DNA of 64,000 nucleotides from Syntrophus sp963665935. Its GTDB lineage: Bacteria; Desulfobacterota; Syntrophia; Syntrophales; Syntrophaceae. Below the pieces are notes generated by a model. The model ran no database searches. It saw nothing but the letters and a program-made list of their open reading frames with translations, and was not told the DNA's origin. Of this stretch, positions 8,941-18,072 are shown in pieces. A program made the position numbers and the translations under genes. The stretch is taken from assembly GCA_963665935.1 (NCBI GenBank), contig OY762510.1, forward strand, positions 3,286,001 to 3,350,000, given 5' to 3'. Numbering within the stretch: position 1 is the first letter of the stretch; every line of letters begins with the position of its first letter.

Positions 8941-8969
8941 ACCGGGAGAAAATAGCACTTTCTCCCGGT
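8941..8969 (+). terminator. Hairpin after the porin, probable attenuator
   Basis: A perfect 11-bp stem (8941-8951 with 8959-8969, ACCGGGAGAAA) has a 7-nt loop. There is no U-run after it, so it may stabilise the porin mRNA end or attenuate rather than fully terminate. Confidence 0.5.
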
Positions 8970-9078
8970 GCATTTAAAACGGAACAACCTTCGACAGGAG
9001 ATGTCTGCGTTCTTCCGAACAAGGAGAGATTCAGGGATCGACAAGAAACCGGAACTGTCGCAGATCTGGGGAAAATCC

Positions 9079-10155
9079 ATGGATCATTTAAGTATTCCCT
9101 TTAATTTCAACATTTTGTTTGTCTTTCTCATCGGATCTCTTCAATCTCTCTTTTATCCATGGGCATTTCGGAATCTTCCGAAAGAGAACTGGCAGGTGAT
9201 GGCCTGTATTCCAGGAAAAACAGGGGGAAACGAGGCCCGAAAGGGGACAAACTATACCTGGTACGGCTTTTTTCTGGCAACGGCATATGTGTATGGTGTT
9301 TTTCTATTTCTGCTGCTCATGGGATCTCTTGGGGCTCCAAAAACAGCCTCTCTGACTTTGATCATTCTGGTCCTGACCATTTGCACCCCCCTGTCAAGCA
9401 TCGTAGCGAGAGCTGTGGAAGGGAAAAGATTTACCCTGACTGTGGGCGGTGCGGCCTTTGCGGGGCTTCTTATTGCCCCCTGGCTTATTCAATTTCTCAA
9501 TAAAATGCCGTACAATTTTCTAAACTATCGTTTTCCAATCCTGCAAACGATGATTGCGATGGCCATTGCACATATCGCCGGTGAAGGAATGGGCCGCCTG
9601 GCCTGTATCAGCTTCGGCTGTTGCTATGGAAAGCCGGTAAGTAGTCTGCCTCCGCTTTTTGGGAAATTGATAGGTCCCTTCAGTGTGGTCTTTTCCGGAA
9701 AAACGAAGAAAATTTCCTATGCCCATGGTCTTGATGGTCATCCTGTTGTACCGATTCAGGCGATGACGGCCGTCCTGTATTCTGCAGCAAGCCTACTGGG
9801 CATCTGGCTTTTCCTGAATCAGGTTTATGCCGCCGCTTTTATGGTTGGAATCGGGGTGTCACAGGGATGGAGAATCCTCTCCGAGTTCCTTCGAGCCGAT
9901 TACCGAGGAAAAGTAACATTTTCAGCCTATCAGATGATGTCTCTTGCCGCCTTGCCCTATGCAATTTGTCTGTTGTATTTCTTTCCCCAGGCGCCGACAG
10001 GAGCGCCCGGAATTGAAACTGGGTTAAAATCAATCTGGTCGCCGGAAATGATTCTTTTTCTACAGGGATTGTGGTTCATCATTTTCTTCTATACGGGAAA
10101 AAGCCGCGTGACGGCAGCGAAAATATTGCTTTACGTCGTCAAGGATAGAATCTGA
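9079..10155 (+). CDS. Lgt-family (prolipoprotein diacylglyceryl transferase-like) membrane protein
   Basis: About 358 residues with roughly seven to eight hydrophobic helices. It carries the Lgt-fold hallmark GEGMGRLACISFGCCYG and a later SEFLRADYRG segment similar to the C-terminal Lgt signature. The paired cysteines (GCCYG) mark a side branch of the family that I do not associate with classical lipoprotein modification, so the reaction is uncertain. The start is uncertain too: 9079 has GGGGA at good distance, 9001 and 8968 (GTG) are in frame upstream. It sits 165 nt after the PHO-controlled porin and may be co-transcribed with it. Like the decarboxylase-like enzyme, it hints at membrane-lipid change under phosphate limitation; that is inference. 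Confidence 0.78.
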   Translation: MDHLSIPFNFNILFVFLIGSLQSLFYPWAFRNLPKENWQVMACIPGKTGGNEARKGTNYTWYGFFLATAYVYGVFLFLLLMGSLGAPKTASLTLIILVLTICTPLSSIVARAVEGKRFTLTVGGAAFAGLLIAPWLIQFLNKMPYNFLNYRFPILQTMIAMAIAHIAGEGMGRLACISFGCCYGKPVSSLPPLFGKLIGPFSVVFSGKTKKISYAHGLDGHPVVPIQAMTAVLYSAASLLGIWLFLNQVYAAAFMVGIGVSQGWRILSEFLRADYRGKVTFSAYQMMSLAALPYAICLLYFFPQAPTGAPGIETGLKSIWSPEMILFLQGLWFIIFFYTGKSRVTAAKILLYVVKDRI

Positions 10156-10216
10156 CAGAAACAGAAAAGAGGGGAAAATAAGAGAAGTACTTTGACATCG
10201 AAGAGGGCCTGTTAAA

Positions 10217-12181
10217 ATGGAAGAAATGCATTATGCGATAACATCCACATTATTATCTGGTATTTCAAGAAAAGATTCTTGTCCTGAAATTCATGCGGAT
10301 GAAAGATTTTATAAAAAATTATTCGATCATTTATTGGAAGGAATTGGAATTCTTGATTCCAAAGGATGTGTTTTATTTGCAAATCGAACGTTGGCGGCAA
10401 TTCTCGGCTATGGTCATGACGAAATCCTGAACGAAAACATCTCTTCCATGGTACGGCCTTCCCAAAAGAAAAAAATTGAAATGATTCAGGACCGATGTCT
10501 GAATGGACATCACTCCATGAATGAGTTCGAACTTTTGAGAAAGGATAAAAACCCCGTATCTACAATCATTTCGTTTGCCCCCTTTCATGGGGACCCGGAC
10601 AAGGAAGAGTCCATGATGATGAGTGTTCTGGACATTACAAGGCATAAAAGCATCGAGGAGATCACAATAAAGACCGAGAAAAAATACCGGAGCATTTTTG
10701 AAAACTCGGTTGATGGAATCTTTCAAACAGATGATCAAGATAAATTAATCAGCGCCAATCCTGCCATGGCACATATTTTCGGTTACAAATCACCGCACGA
10801 GTTCATGTCCGCCGTAAATTCAAGGAAACAAAATATTTATGCGGACTCAAAATGCTATCGGAAGCTCAAGAACCTCTTGAAGCGGCAGGAGAGAGTCCAT
10901 AACTTTGAATTTCGTGCCTTGCAAAGGAGAGGAAGAGAGATATGGATCAATGAAAATGTTCGTTCCGTAAGGGATGATCGCGGAAATTTACTGTATTACG
11001 AGGGAACTCTTCAAGACATTACAGAAAAAAAGAACTTGGAAAGTGAACTTTTCCAATCAAAAAAAATGGAAGCCATAGGTAGAATTGCAGGAGGCATTGC
11101 CCATGATTTTAATAACATTTTGACGGCCATCATGGGAAACGCCGCGATGGGTGAACGCTGCCTTGATCCGCAAAGTCAAGCGGCGGCAAGGATTAAGGCA
11201 ATCAGGGAAGCTGCGGACAGGGCAGGTCAATTGACGCGGCAATTGCTGACCATAAGCAGGAAGCAGAGAATAAATCCTGCTTTCGTCAATGTCAATGAGG
11301 CTGTCTTGAATGTGGGCAAAATACTGGAACGCATTCTCGGCGAGGATATTGAATTGAAGATATCCCTTGAAGAAGATTTGAGAAGCATTTTCGCTGATTC
11401 TTCCCAGATTGAGCAGATCATCCTCAATCTGTCCGTAAATGCACGGGATGCCATGCAGCAAGGCGGGACATTAGAAATTTCCACAAACAATGTCGATCTT
11501 GATATGTCCTTTTGTTGTAATCATCCCGATGCGATTCCCGGCGAATATATAAAACTCTCCGTTTCCGATACAGGCTCGGGGATTCCGAAGGAAAGTCTTG
11601 GATATATTTTTGAACCCTTTTATACGACGAAGAAAACAGGTACAGGATTTGGCCTTTCCATTGTTTATAGCGTGATAAAGAGGTATGCGGGTCATATCGA
11701 AATCGATACGGCTCTCAGGAGTGGTACGAAGTTCAGCATTTATCTCCCCGCAGTTTCCGGACAAGCCAAGATTCCCAAGACACCTTCAGTTCCGGAGGAA
11801 ATGACCATTCTGTCGGGGAAAAGGATTCTGGTTGTTGAAGATGAAGAAAGCATCCGCGAGATTCTCGGGGATATCTTCCAGGAGATGGGGTGTAGAACTC
11901 TTTCTGCCCCTAATGCGGAGGCTGCCTTGGCACAGTATCTGGATTTTGGAGAACCGATTGATCTTCTTATTACAGATGTCATCCTACCGGGTCGACGGGG
12001 ACCGGAAATGGCGGAAGAATTTAAAAGAGTTTATCCTGGCATGAAAATCATGTTTATGTCGGGTTATCCAGATGAGAAGATTCGGCAATCGGACATTGTT
12101 CCCGGACGGGACGCTTTTATTGCAAAACCTTTTACACCGGAGATGATTTTGGAAAAAATACGGAAAGTTCTTTCCCAATGA
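10217..12181 (+). CDS. PAS-PAS hybrid sensor histidine kinase with C-terminal receiver
   Basis: 654 residues, no membrane segment, so a cytoplasmic sensor. Two PAS domains cover about 30-145 and 155-275. The kinase core follows, with H-box GGIAHDFNN (phospho-His296), N-box LNLSVNARDA (about 403-412), DTGSGI (451-456) and GFGLSIVYSVIK. A receiver domain occupies about 535-654, with the acidic pair in VVEDEE and phospho-acceptor D587 in LITDVILPG. The C-terminal receiver suggests a phosphorelay or self-control. It lies between phosphate genes, but no PHO box precedes it and no output partner is beside it. Confidence 0.9.
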   Translation: MEEMHYAITSTLLSGISRKDSCPEIHADERFYKKLFDHLLEGIGILDSKGCVLFANRTLAAILGYGHDEILNENISSMVRPSQKKKIEMIQDRCLNGHHSMNEFELLRKDKNPVSTIISFAPFHGDPDKEESMMMSVLDITRHKSIEEITIKTEKKYRSIFENSVDGIFQTDDQDKLISANPAMAHIFGYKSPHEFMSAVNSRKQNIYADSKCYRKLKNLLKRQERVHNFEFRALQRRGREIWINENVRSVRDDRGNLLYYEGTLQDITEKKNLESELFQSKKMEAIGRIAGGIAHDFNNILTAIMGNAAMGERCLDPQSQAAARIKAIREAADRAGQLTRQLLTISRKQRINPAFVNVNEAVLNVGKILERILGEDIELKISLEEDLRSIFADSSQIEQIILNLSVNARDAMQQGGTLEISTNNVDLDMSFCCNHPDAIPGEYIKLSVSDTGSGIPKESLGYIFEPFYTTKKTGTGFGLSIVYSVIKRYAGHIEIDTALRSGTKFSIYLPAVSGQAKIPKTPSVPEEMTILSGKRILVVEDEESIREILGDIFQEMGCRTLSAPNAEAALAQYLDFGEPIDLLITDVILPGRRGPEMAEEFKRVYPGMKIMFMSGYPDEKIRQSDIVPGRDAFIAKPFTPEMILEKIRKVLSQ

Positions 12182-12241
12182 GCAGATTATGATGCCTGCC
12201 CATGAAAATGGAGGGTGTCGTTAAAGGTGTAAACTATTTGT

Positions 12242-13687
12242 ATGCTGATGAAAAAAACAAAAATCGTCTGCACGATTTCCGACCGGAATTGCGATGTTTC
12301 TTTCTTAAGAAGGCTGTACAAGGCGGGCATGAATGTGGTGCGCCTCAATACAGCGCATATGACTTTTGAACAGGCACAAAAGGTCATTGAGAATGTCCGG
12401 ATCGTGTCGGATCGGATTGCCATTCTTGTGGATACCAAAGGGCCTGAAATACGAACCACCCCGGTTCCGGAACCTATTGAGCTGACTGCCGGAGACAGAT
12501 TGATGATCAAAGGCGATCCGGAGCAGGAAAGTTCGAAAAACTGCCTCTATGTCAACTATCTTGATTTTGTCCGCAATGTTCCTCTCAACAGCTCACTGCT
12601 CATCGACGATGGTTCCCTGAAAATGGTGGTCGTTGAGAAAAATGAAGATTATCTTCTGTGCGAAGCAAAGAATGACGGAAAGATTGAAGGCCGCAAAAGC
12701 GTCAACGTGCCGTCCGTTTCCTTCGGACTTCCTTCACTCAGCGAAAAAGACAGGGAATTTGTCCTTTTTTGCATTCAGCAGGATGTCGATTTTATCGCCC
12801 ATTCCTTTGTGAGAAACAAGGAGGACATTCAGGCTGTTCAGGCGATCCTGGATGAACATCACAGTCAAATAAAAATTATCGCCAAAATCGAGAATTCTGC
12901 CGGGGTGGACAACCTGGACGAAATACTGGACTGTGCTTACGGCGCCATGGTCGCCAGAGGGGATCTTGGAATCGAAATGCCCTATGAAAAGATTCCCGGA
13001 ACACAGAAGCTAATCATCAACAAATGCATCGCCCGCCGCAAACCGGTCATCATCGCCACGCAAATGCTCCATTCCATGATCGAGAATCCCCGCCCCACCC
13101 GTGCGGAAGTCAGCGATATTGCCAATGCGATCTTCAGCAAGACGGATGCGATCATGCTGAGCGGAGAAACAGCTTACGGCCGGTATCCCTATGAAGCTGT
13201 GGAAACGATGGCTCGCGTATCACGGGAAGTGGAGAAATCGCGAAGCGATATTCATGAGATCCCGATGGTCGTACTCAGTAACAAGCGCTCCGCCTATCTG
13301 ACCAAAACAGCCGTTGAAGCAGCCGTAGCCCTGAATGCCAAAGCAATCATCGCCGACAGTGAAACAGGCCGTTCCATTCGCAATATGGCGGGTTACCGGG
13401 GAAGAAAACCGATCTTTGCCTTTTGCTACAATAAACGCACAGTCCGTGAATTGGCGCTTTCCTTCGGGGTCTTTGCCGAGGTCATGGAAGAAACGAGAAA
13501 CAGCTATGAATTCGTCTCCAGGGTCCTGGCGAAGCTCCTGGAGGAGAATCGCATTAAAGAGGAAGATCTGGTGGTAGTGATCGCCGGGAACTACGGGAGT
13601 AACTTCGGGGCTTCTTTTATCGAAATCAGCCCGGTGGAAATCCTGTTGAATCGCCATGAAATCTTCCAAGATAAGAAGCGCGACTGA
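12242..13687 (+). CDS. pyk: Pyruvate kinase
   Basis: 481 residues, full length. It converts phosphoenolpyruvate and ADP to pyruvate and ATP. Seen are VDTKGPEIRT, the family signature IIAKIENSAGV with the catalytic lysine, MVARGDLGIE, the substrate segment ATQMLHSMI followed by PTRAEVSDIANAI, and a C-terminal domain of about 120 residues. The N-terminal nucleotide segment reads RLNTAHMT rather than the usual RxNFSHG, a variant I associate with Bacteroidetes enzymes. Two ATG codons, 6 nt apart, could start it. It converges with phoH, 22 bp away. Nothing directly ties it to phosphate control. Confidence 0.95.
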   Translation: MLMKKTKIVCTISDRNCDVSFLRRLYKAGMNVVRLNTAHMTFEQAQKVIENVRIVSDRIAILVDTKGPEIRTTPVPEPIELTAGDRLMIKGDPEQESSKNCLYVNYLDFVRNVPLNSSLLIDDGSLKMVVVEKNEDYLLCEAKNDGKIEGRKSVNVPSVSFGLPSLSEKDREFVLFCIQQDVDFIAHSFVRNKEDIQAVQAILDEHHSQIKIIAKIENSAGVDNLDEILDCAYGAMVARGDLGIEMPYEKIPGTQKLIINKCIARRKPVIIATQMLHSMIENPRPTRAEVSDIANAIFSKTDAIMLSGETAYGRYPYEAVETMARVSREVEKSRSDIHEIPMVVLSNKRSAYLTKTAVEAAVALNAKAIIADSETGRSIRNMAGYRGRKPIFAFCYNKRTVRELALSFGVFAEVMEETRNSYEFVSRVLAKLLEENRIKEEDLVVVIAGNYGSNFGASFIEISPVEILLNRHEIFQDKKRD

Positions 13688-13709
13688 GTCCGGGATAAAG
13701 AAGGCGCTC

Positions 13710-14993
13710 TTAGAGTAAAACGGCCATCCGATCGGCCAGGGTGCTGCGGGCACTCTTCTCCAGCTCCAAATAGCAGAAATCCTCCTCATTGATCAGTCTT
13801 GCGATCAAATAAGCAAGGCCATTGCTCTCCGCATCCAGATAAGGGGTGTCGATCTGCCCCATGTCGCCGGTAAAGACGATCTTGCTGCCTTCGCCCAGCC
13901 TGGTGACGAGGGTTTTGACGTCAAGGGGCCGGAGGTTCTGCGCCTCGTCTATAATGATATACCTTCCCGGCAAGCTCCGGCCTCGAATGTAGGTTAGATT
14001 GCCGATCTCCAGAAAGCCCTTGTCGAGAAGATACTGATAGCTTTTGTATTCCCTTTTGCCGAAGTGTCTGTTTTCATCGATATCCTTCGGCGTCTTGTAC
14101 AGGACCTCCAGGTTGTCGTAAATGGGCTGCATCCAAGGGTCGATTTTTTCCAGAAGATCACCGGGCAGGAAGCCCAGATCATAGCCGTTCATCGGCACCG
14201 GCGGTCGAGCGACCATTACCTTGTCGTAAAGAGGGCCGCCCTTCTTGGTCATCTGATGCAAAGCGGCAGCCAGCGCGAGCAACGTCTTTCCCGATCCAGC
14301 CTTGCCCGTCAGCGCCACGACACTGATCTCAGGACAGGTCAAGGCGTCCATGGCGCAGACCTGCCCGAGATTTTTCGGCGATATGCCATTCAAGTCCCGG
14401 TTGCTGCGAATGGTGCATCGCAGTCCGTCAGACCAGAGGCGATAAATGTCGTCAGCCTGGCACTGGTAGCGCACCGATTGGATGCCGTTGTTGTAATCCT
14501 CTTCCTTCAAGATGGATCCATACTTTTGAAACAAGCTGGTTTTGTCCCGTTTGTAGTCCTGGGCAGGGACATTCACGGCCCCGGCCTTGATCCGAACGGA
14601 GGTGTCCTTGGAAACGATCACGACATTGGGTACATGTTTTTCTTTGAGCGCCATGGCGCAGGAAATGATCAGATTATCAGATTTGAGCTCCCGGAAATAA
14701 TTTTCTTCGTTCACTTCCACACGGAGAAAACCTCCCCCGGGCAGGGGAATTCCCCGGGAAATATCTCCCTGCGCCGCATAAACCCCGATATTCCGTAGAG
14801 CCTTGCGTGCGGAATAGGGCACCTCGCCGGCTCCGGACTTCAGCGAATCCAGTTCCTCGATGACTCGAATGGGTAGAACCACATGATTTTCTTCAAACGA
14901 TTCAAGGGCATTGAAATCGTGAATCAAGACATTCGTATCCAGGATGAAGGTTTTCTTTTTCTCTTCACAGCCCTTTGTTTCTGACTCCACCAT
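13710..14993 (-). CDS. PIN domain-PhoH ATPase fusion
   Basis: 427 residues. An N-terminal PIN nuclease-like domain (about 15-140) begins with FILDTNVLIHD, whose aspartate is a metal ligand. A PhoH-type P-loop domain (about 200-427) has Walker A GKAGSGKT (230-237) and Walker B IIIDEAQNLRP. PIN-PhoH proteins of this layout are thought to be RNA helicase/ribonucleases, and PhoH belongs to the Pho regulon in E. coli. The ribosome site AGGAG lies just upstream of the minus-strand ATG. No clear PHO box was found on its side of the divergent region shared with the first alkaline phosphatase. Confidence 0.93.
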   Translation of the reverse strand: MVESETKGCEEKKKTFILDTNVLIHDFNALESFEENHVVLPIRVIEELDSLKSGAGEVPYSARKALRNIGVYAAQGDISRGIPLPGGGFLRVEVNEENYFRELKSDNLIISCAMALKEKHVPNVVIVSKDTSVRIKAGAVNVPAQDYKRDKTSLFQKYGSILKEEDYNNGIQSVRYQCQADDIYRLWSDGLRCTIRSNRDLNGISPKNLGQVCAMDALTCPEISVVALTGKAGSGKTLLALAAALHQMTKKGGPLYDKVMVARPPVPMNGYDLGFLPGDLLEKIDPWMQPIYDNLEVLYKTPKDIDENRHFGKREYKSYQYLLDKGFLEIGNLTYIRGRSLPGRYIIIDEAQNLRPLDVKTLVTRLGEGSKIVFTGDMGQIDTPYLDAESNGLAYLIARLINEEDFCYLELEKSARSTLADRMAVLL

Positions 14994-15217
14994 AACGTAT
15001 CTCCTGCTTGATGAAAATATTTATAAGGGAAACTTTAACCTTTTGCTTTAAAATTTCCAGGATAAATGCCCGCCGCAACGGCATTGTGAGATATGAGTAA
15101 GAAAATCAAAGAAATATTACACCGGTGTGTAGTTTTGATGAAAGAAACATAAAATCGGCTCTGCCGGAAAAGATTAAACCTATTGTCCTGAACATTTGGC
15201 CGGTCTGAAAAATATCC
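14994..15217. other. Divergent intergenic region between phoH and the alkaline phosphatase
   Basis: No gene was recognised. It holds the phoH ribosome site and a perfect 10-bp palindrome ACACCGGTGT (15119-15128) of unknown role. A PHO box follows on the plus strand. Confidence 0.5.
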
Positions 15218-15259
15218 TTTTCATCAAATATTCATCTCATCGTAACAATCCATTAATGT
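15218..15259 (+). promoter_or_regulatory. PHO box upstream of the first alkaline phosphatase
   Basis: TTTTCAT (15218), TATTCAT (15229) and TCGTAAC (15240) repeat at an exact 11-bp period, the same pattern as the porin box. A possible -10, TAATGT, is at 15254-15259, closer than in the other boxes. The start codon is about 200 nt downstream, so the mRNA would have a long leader; nothing structured was recognised in it. Confidence 0.7.
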
Positions 15260-15451
15260 CTGAGTGTTATATCCGCTCCAAATCTGAATGCCCCTTGATC
15301 CCTTTGAACTTAAGGGGTGAGCACCCCGAGAACAAGGAAGGAGGTGGTGATAGGGCGTATATTCAAAGAATCGTGACCTGAGATTTTTGCCGGTTGGCAG
15401 GGGAAAGACAGAAATACTTTTTAAAAATAAGATAACCAGGAGGAACCATAC

Positions 15452-16885
15452 ATGTTCGAAATTAAGAATAAAATCATGACATGCATTGCGGTGGCGACCA
15501 TGTCCCTTGTCCTGGGGCAGTCTGCTTACGCCGATATGTCGGCGAAGAACATCATCCTGATGATCAGCGACGGCCAGGGATTCAACACGGTCAAAGCGAC
15601 GGATTATTACACGGGAACCAAAGGCGTATATGAGTCCTTTTCCGTGAAAGGCTCCATGAACACCAGTTCGGCAGGCGCTTTCGGCGGTTATGTCGGAAAG
15701 CCCTACGATCCCGCCAAAATGTGGTCGGACTTTAATTATCAGAAATCCGGCGCTACAGACTCGGCCTCGGCGGCTACAGCCATGTACTCTGGCGTAAAGG
15801 TCTACGACAACCAGATCAACAAGACAACAACCGGGGCAGACCTGACGACTTTTTTCGAGAAGGTTGCCAGTCAGGGCAAGGCGACCGGCGCCGTCTCCAC
15901 GGTAAATTTTGACCACGCCACCCCGGCAGCCGTGGTGGCCAAGACGACAAACCGCAATGATTATGCAACAATCACGAGCCAGATGATCAACAGCAAACTG
16001 GATGTCATCATTGGTGCCGGTCATCCCTTGTACAACAACAACGGACAGGCCGTTGCCGCCAATTACAATATCGTCGGCAACAAGACCAATTGGGATGCCA
16101 TTACAGGCGGGGCCAATGGACGTGCCTTCATTGAAAGCAAGTCTGACTTCGAAGCGTTGGCAAAAGGCTCTATGAGTCTTGACAGAGTCTTCGGCGTTGC
16201 ACAAGTCCGGGATACGCTGCAGGATTCCCGGACGGGCGCCCCAGGCTCCACTATGAACACCAACGTACCAGATCTGGCAACCATGACGAAGGCGGCCTTG
16301 AATGTCCTCGACAACGATACTGATGGCTTCGCAGTCATGATCGAAGGGGGCGCCGTCGACTGGGCTAACCACGCTAATAACCTTGAAAGGTCTATTGATG
16401 AAGAGATAGATTTCAACAATGCCGTTCAAGCGGTTGTGGATTACCTCAATGCCGGCACCAACGGCAATAACTGGAGCAACACCCTTCTCATTGTCACCGC
16501 TGACCACGAGTGCGGCGGGCTCTGGGGTCCGACGCCCGGTGTCTTCAATCAGGTCGTCGATAACGGCGTCGGCAACCTGCCAGGTGCTGCGTACAACTCC
16601 GGAATCCATACCAACGCCCTGGTTCCATTTTACGCGAAAGGCGCAGATGCCGATCTTTTCCTGGCCTATCTCATCGGAAATGATCCCGACATGGCGGCTA
16701 TGTATGGAATCGATGCGGCATTCAACTGGTATATCGACAATACCGATATCTTCAAGGTCATGGATGCCGCAAATGCGGCACCTGTTCCAATTCCTGCGAG
16801 TATCCTGCTCCTGGCACCCGGTTTTGTAGGGCTGCTTATTTTTCGAAGGAGACGGACAATGGAACAAGGGTTGAATTTATATTGA
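15452..16885 (+). CDS. Alkaline phosphatase with VPxPA-type sorting tail, copy 1
   Basis: 477 residues. A signal peptide of about 27 residues ends near SAYA. The alkaline phosphatase fold is shown by ILMISDGQG (metal-binding Asp), GATDSASAATAM with catalytic Ser104, and VTADHECGG (metal-binding Asp/His). It should release phosphate from organic esters outside the cytoplasm. The C-terminus has VPIPASILLLAPGFVGLL followed by a basic cluster, the three-part layout of VPLPA/PEP-CTERM sorting signals processed by an exosortase. That implies surface or envelope targeting; no exosortase lies in the window. The start has AGGAGG upstream. A PHO box lies about 205 nt before it. Confidence 0.93.
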   Translation: MFEIKNKIMTCIAVATMSLVLGQSAYADMSAKNIILMISDGQGFNTVKATDYYTGTKGVYESFSVKGSMNTSSAGAFGGYVGKPYDPAKMWSDFNYQKSGATDSASAATAMYSGVKVYDNQINKTTTGADLTTFFEKVASQGKATGAVSTVNFDHATPAAVVAKTTNRNDYATITSQMINSKLDVIIGAGHPLYNNNGQAVAANYNIVGNKTNWDAITGGANGRAFIESKSDFEALAKGSMSLDRVFGVAQVRDTLQDSRTGAPGSTMNTNVPDLATMTKAALNVLDNDTDGFAVMIEGGAVDWANHANNLERSIDEEIDFNNAVQAVVDYLNAGTNGNNWSNTLLIVTADHECGGLWGPTPGVFNQVVDNGVGNLPGAAYNSGIHTNALVPFYAKGADADLFLAYLIGNDPDMAAMYGIDAAFNWYIDNTDIFKVMDAANAAPVPIPASILLLAPGFVGLLIFRRRRTMEQGLNLY

Positions 16886-16937
16886 GCGACCTTAAGGTCG
16901 TCATGATATAGCGTAGACGTTGTTTCCCGATGAAAAT

Positions 16938-16976
16938 GAACCCTTGGACAGGAAATGTTACCTTGCCCAAGGGTTC
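16938..16976 (+). terminator. Stem-loop after alkaline phosphatase copy 1
   Basis: A perfect 10-bp stem GAACCCTTGG/CCAAGGGTTC (16938-16947 with 16967-16976), with extra inner pairs. No U-run follows, so it may be a weak terminator or an mRNA 3' stabiliser. Confidence 0.5.
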
Positions 16977-17090
16977 CCAACAATGAACAGAAAAACAAGA
17001 GGATTTCAGAAAGGAATATCGTAAGATTCGTTACGGTGGATGATCTGGAGTTGGTTCATATATTGCAAATTCGACTTTTAAGGGAAAAAC

Positions 17091-17288
17091 ATGAAGGCGC
17101 AAAAGAAATTATTTGAAAAAAATAAAATCCCACGGCACCGGAGAAGAAGATGGTTCGGTCATGACACCTCAATCCTGAATGAAGTGACCGTTCATATCCG
17201 CCGCTATACGGAAGCCAACTGCCATCCAGGCAATGAAGAGGCCGCGCTGTTTGCCGAAGTGATCAGGCGTTTTAATGACAGGGACTGA
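17091..17288 (+). CDS. Small basic protein, 65 residues, unrecognised
   Basis: A short frame with ATG behind AAGGG at suitable spacing. The product is strongly basic at the N-terminus (KIPRHRRRRWFGHD) and acidic near the end. No family was recognised and no membrane segment or signal is seen. It lies between the two alkaline phosphatases, 78 nt before another small gene. It may be real but the evidence is only the ribosome site and position. Confidence 0.4.
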   Translation: MKAQKKLFEKNKIPRHRRRRWFGHDTSILNEVTVHIRRYTEANCHPGNEEAALFAEVIRRFNDRD

Positions 17289-17366
17289 TTGTTATGATTC
17301 TGAGCGGTAAGGATTCCATCGATCGGCAGCCATATTAATCAGGTCCTGAATATCGAGGAGAGATCT

Positions 17367-17546
17367 TTGGACATACACACGATATTCAACCCGATCGTTA
17401 TGACAATAGGCAACTACGTTCTAAAAATGGTCGGATTGCTGTTTCTTCTCGTCGTTGGCTGGCTCGTTATACTCTGTGCTTCAGTATTTGCATTCGGCCG
17501 TCTACAAAGAACGACTCTGATGAAGGAATTGCAGAAATTCTGGTAA
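17367..17546 (+). CDS. Small single-pass membrane protein, 59 residues, TTG start
   Basis: A TTG codon at 17367 sits 6 nt after a strong ribosome site GAGGAG (17355-17360). The predicted product has one long hydrophobic helix (about residues 20-43, MVGLLFLLVVGWLVILCASV) and a basic/amphipathic C-terminal tail (RLQRTTLMKELQKFW). An internal ATG at 17400 would give a 48-residue form. No family was recognised. It lies between the two alkaline phosphatases; a regulatory or accessory role is possible but unsupported. Confidence 0.5.
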   Translation: MDIHTIFNPIVMTIGNYVLKMVGLLFLLVVGWLVILCASVFAFGRLQRTTLMKELQKFW

Positions 17547-18072
17547 TCCAGACAGTAAAGTCAATAAGTTTGTACTGCAGATTGAAAGAAGCCCGGTAGA
17601 AATCGCTTTTATCATCCCTATGAGCTCTTCTCTAATAAAAAGCACGACTGAAGTCCAAAAATCGACAAGACGGAGATTCTGCGTCTTGTCGATATTGATT
17701 GACCTTCCCGCCAGGTTCCTTTCTTAGATATCCGTTAAATATTCAACTTCCATTAAGCCTTTGGAAAACAGATACAGATCAGTATTTTATACCTTTTACA
17801 TTACGGAGATAAGATGTCATAAGTCCTGCCATCAATAAACCATGGACTAAATATCACCCGTATAAAATTATATTATAATAATAAACAGTGTCTGTACAAT
17901 ACGTATGCAACTAATTGAAGCTCACTTTGGTCTATTTATGCGGTCAAAGTGCATAATAAGATGTGAAGAAATTGATAGGGCGAATATTCATGATAAAGAC
18001 TGTCATGATTTTTCTTTCCTATATATGGGGGAAAATCGTTCATAACTAACAGATATGGAGGTATAAGCAAAG
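17547..18072. other. AT-rich intergenic region before alkaline phosphatase copy 2
   Basis: No gene was recognised. It has a perfect 12-bp inverted repeat ATCGACAAGACG (17661-17672 with 17682-17693) without a plus-strand U-run, and a 7-bp inverted repeat CACTTTG/CAAAGTG (17923-17929 with 17945-17951). A single PhoB-like half-site CTGTCAT lies at 18000, but its neighbours at 11-bp spacing do not match, so no proper PHO box is called. Confidence 0.5.
17661..17693. repeat. 12-bp inverted repeat, possible terminator
   Basis: Perfect stem ATCGACAAGACG with a 9-nt loop. It follows the 59-residue gene by about 115 nt and has an A-run on its left side only, which would favour termination of a minus-strand transcript if one exists. 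Confidence 0.5.

Noticed and set aside
10192..10218. TTGACA...TAAAAT promoter before the hybrid kinase
   Set aside because: The spacer is only 15 bp and the -10 overlaps the ATG, so the start codon would be lost from the mRNA.
15224..16867. Long minus-strand open frame opposite alkaline phosphatase copy 1
   Set aside because: The plus-strand frame has signal peptide, catalytic motifs and sorting tail; the antisense product shows none.
18000..18043. PHO box before alkaline phosphatase copy 2
   Set aside because: Only isolated half-sites (CTGTCAT at 18000, CGTTCAT at 18037); no second unit at 11-bp spacing.
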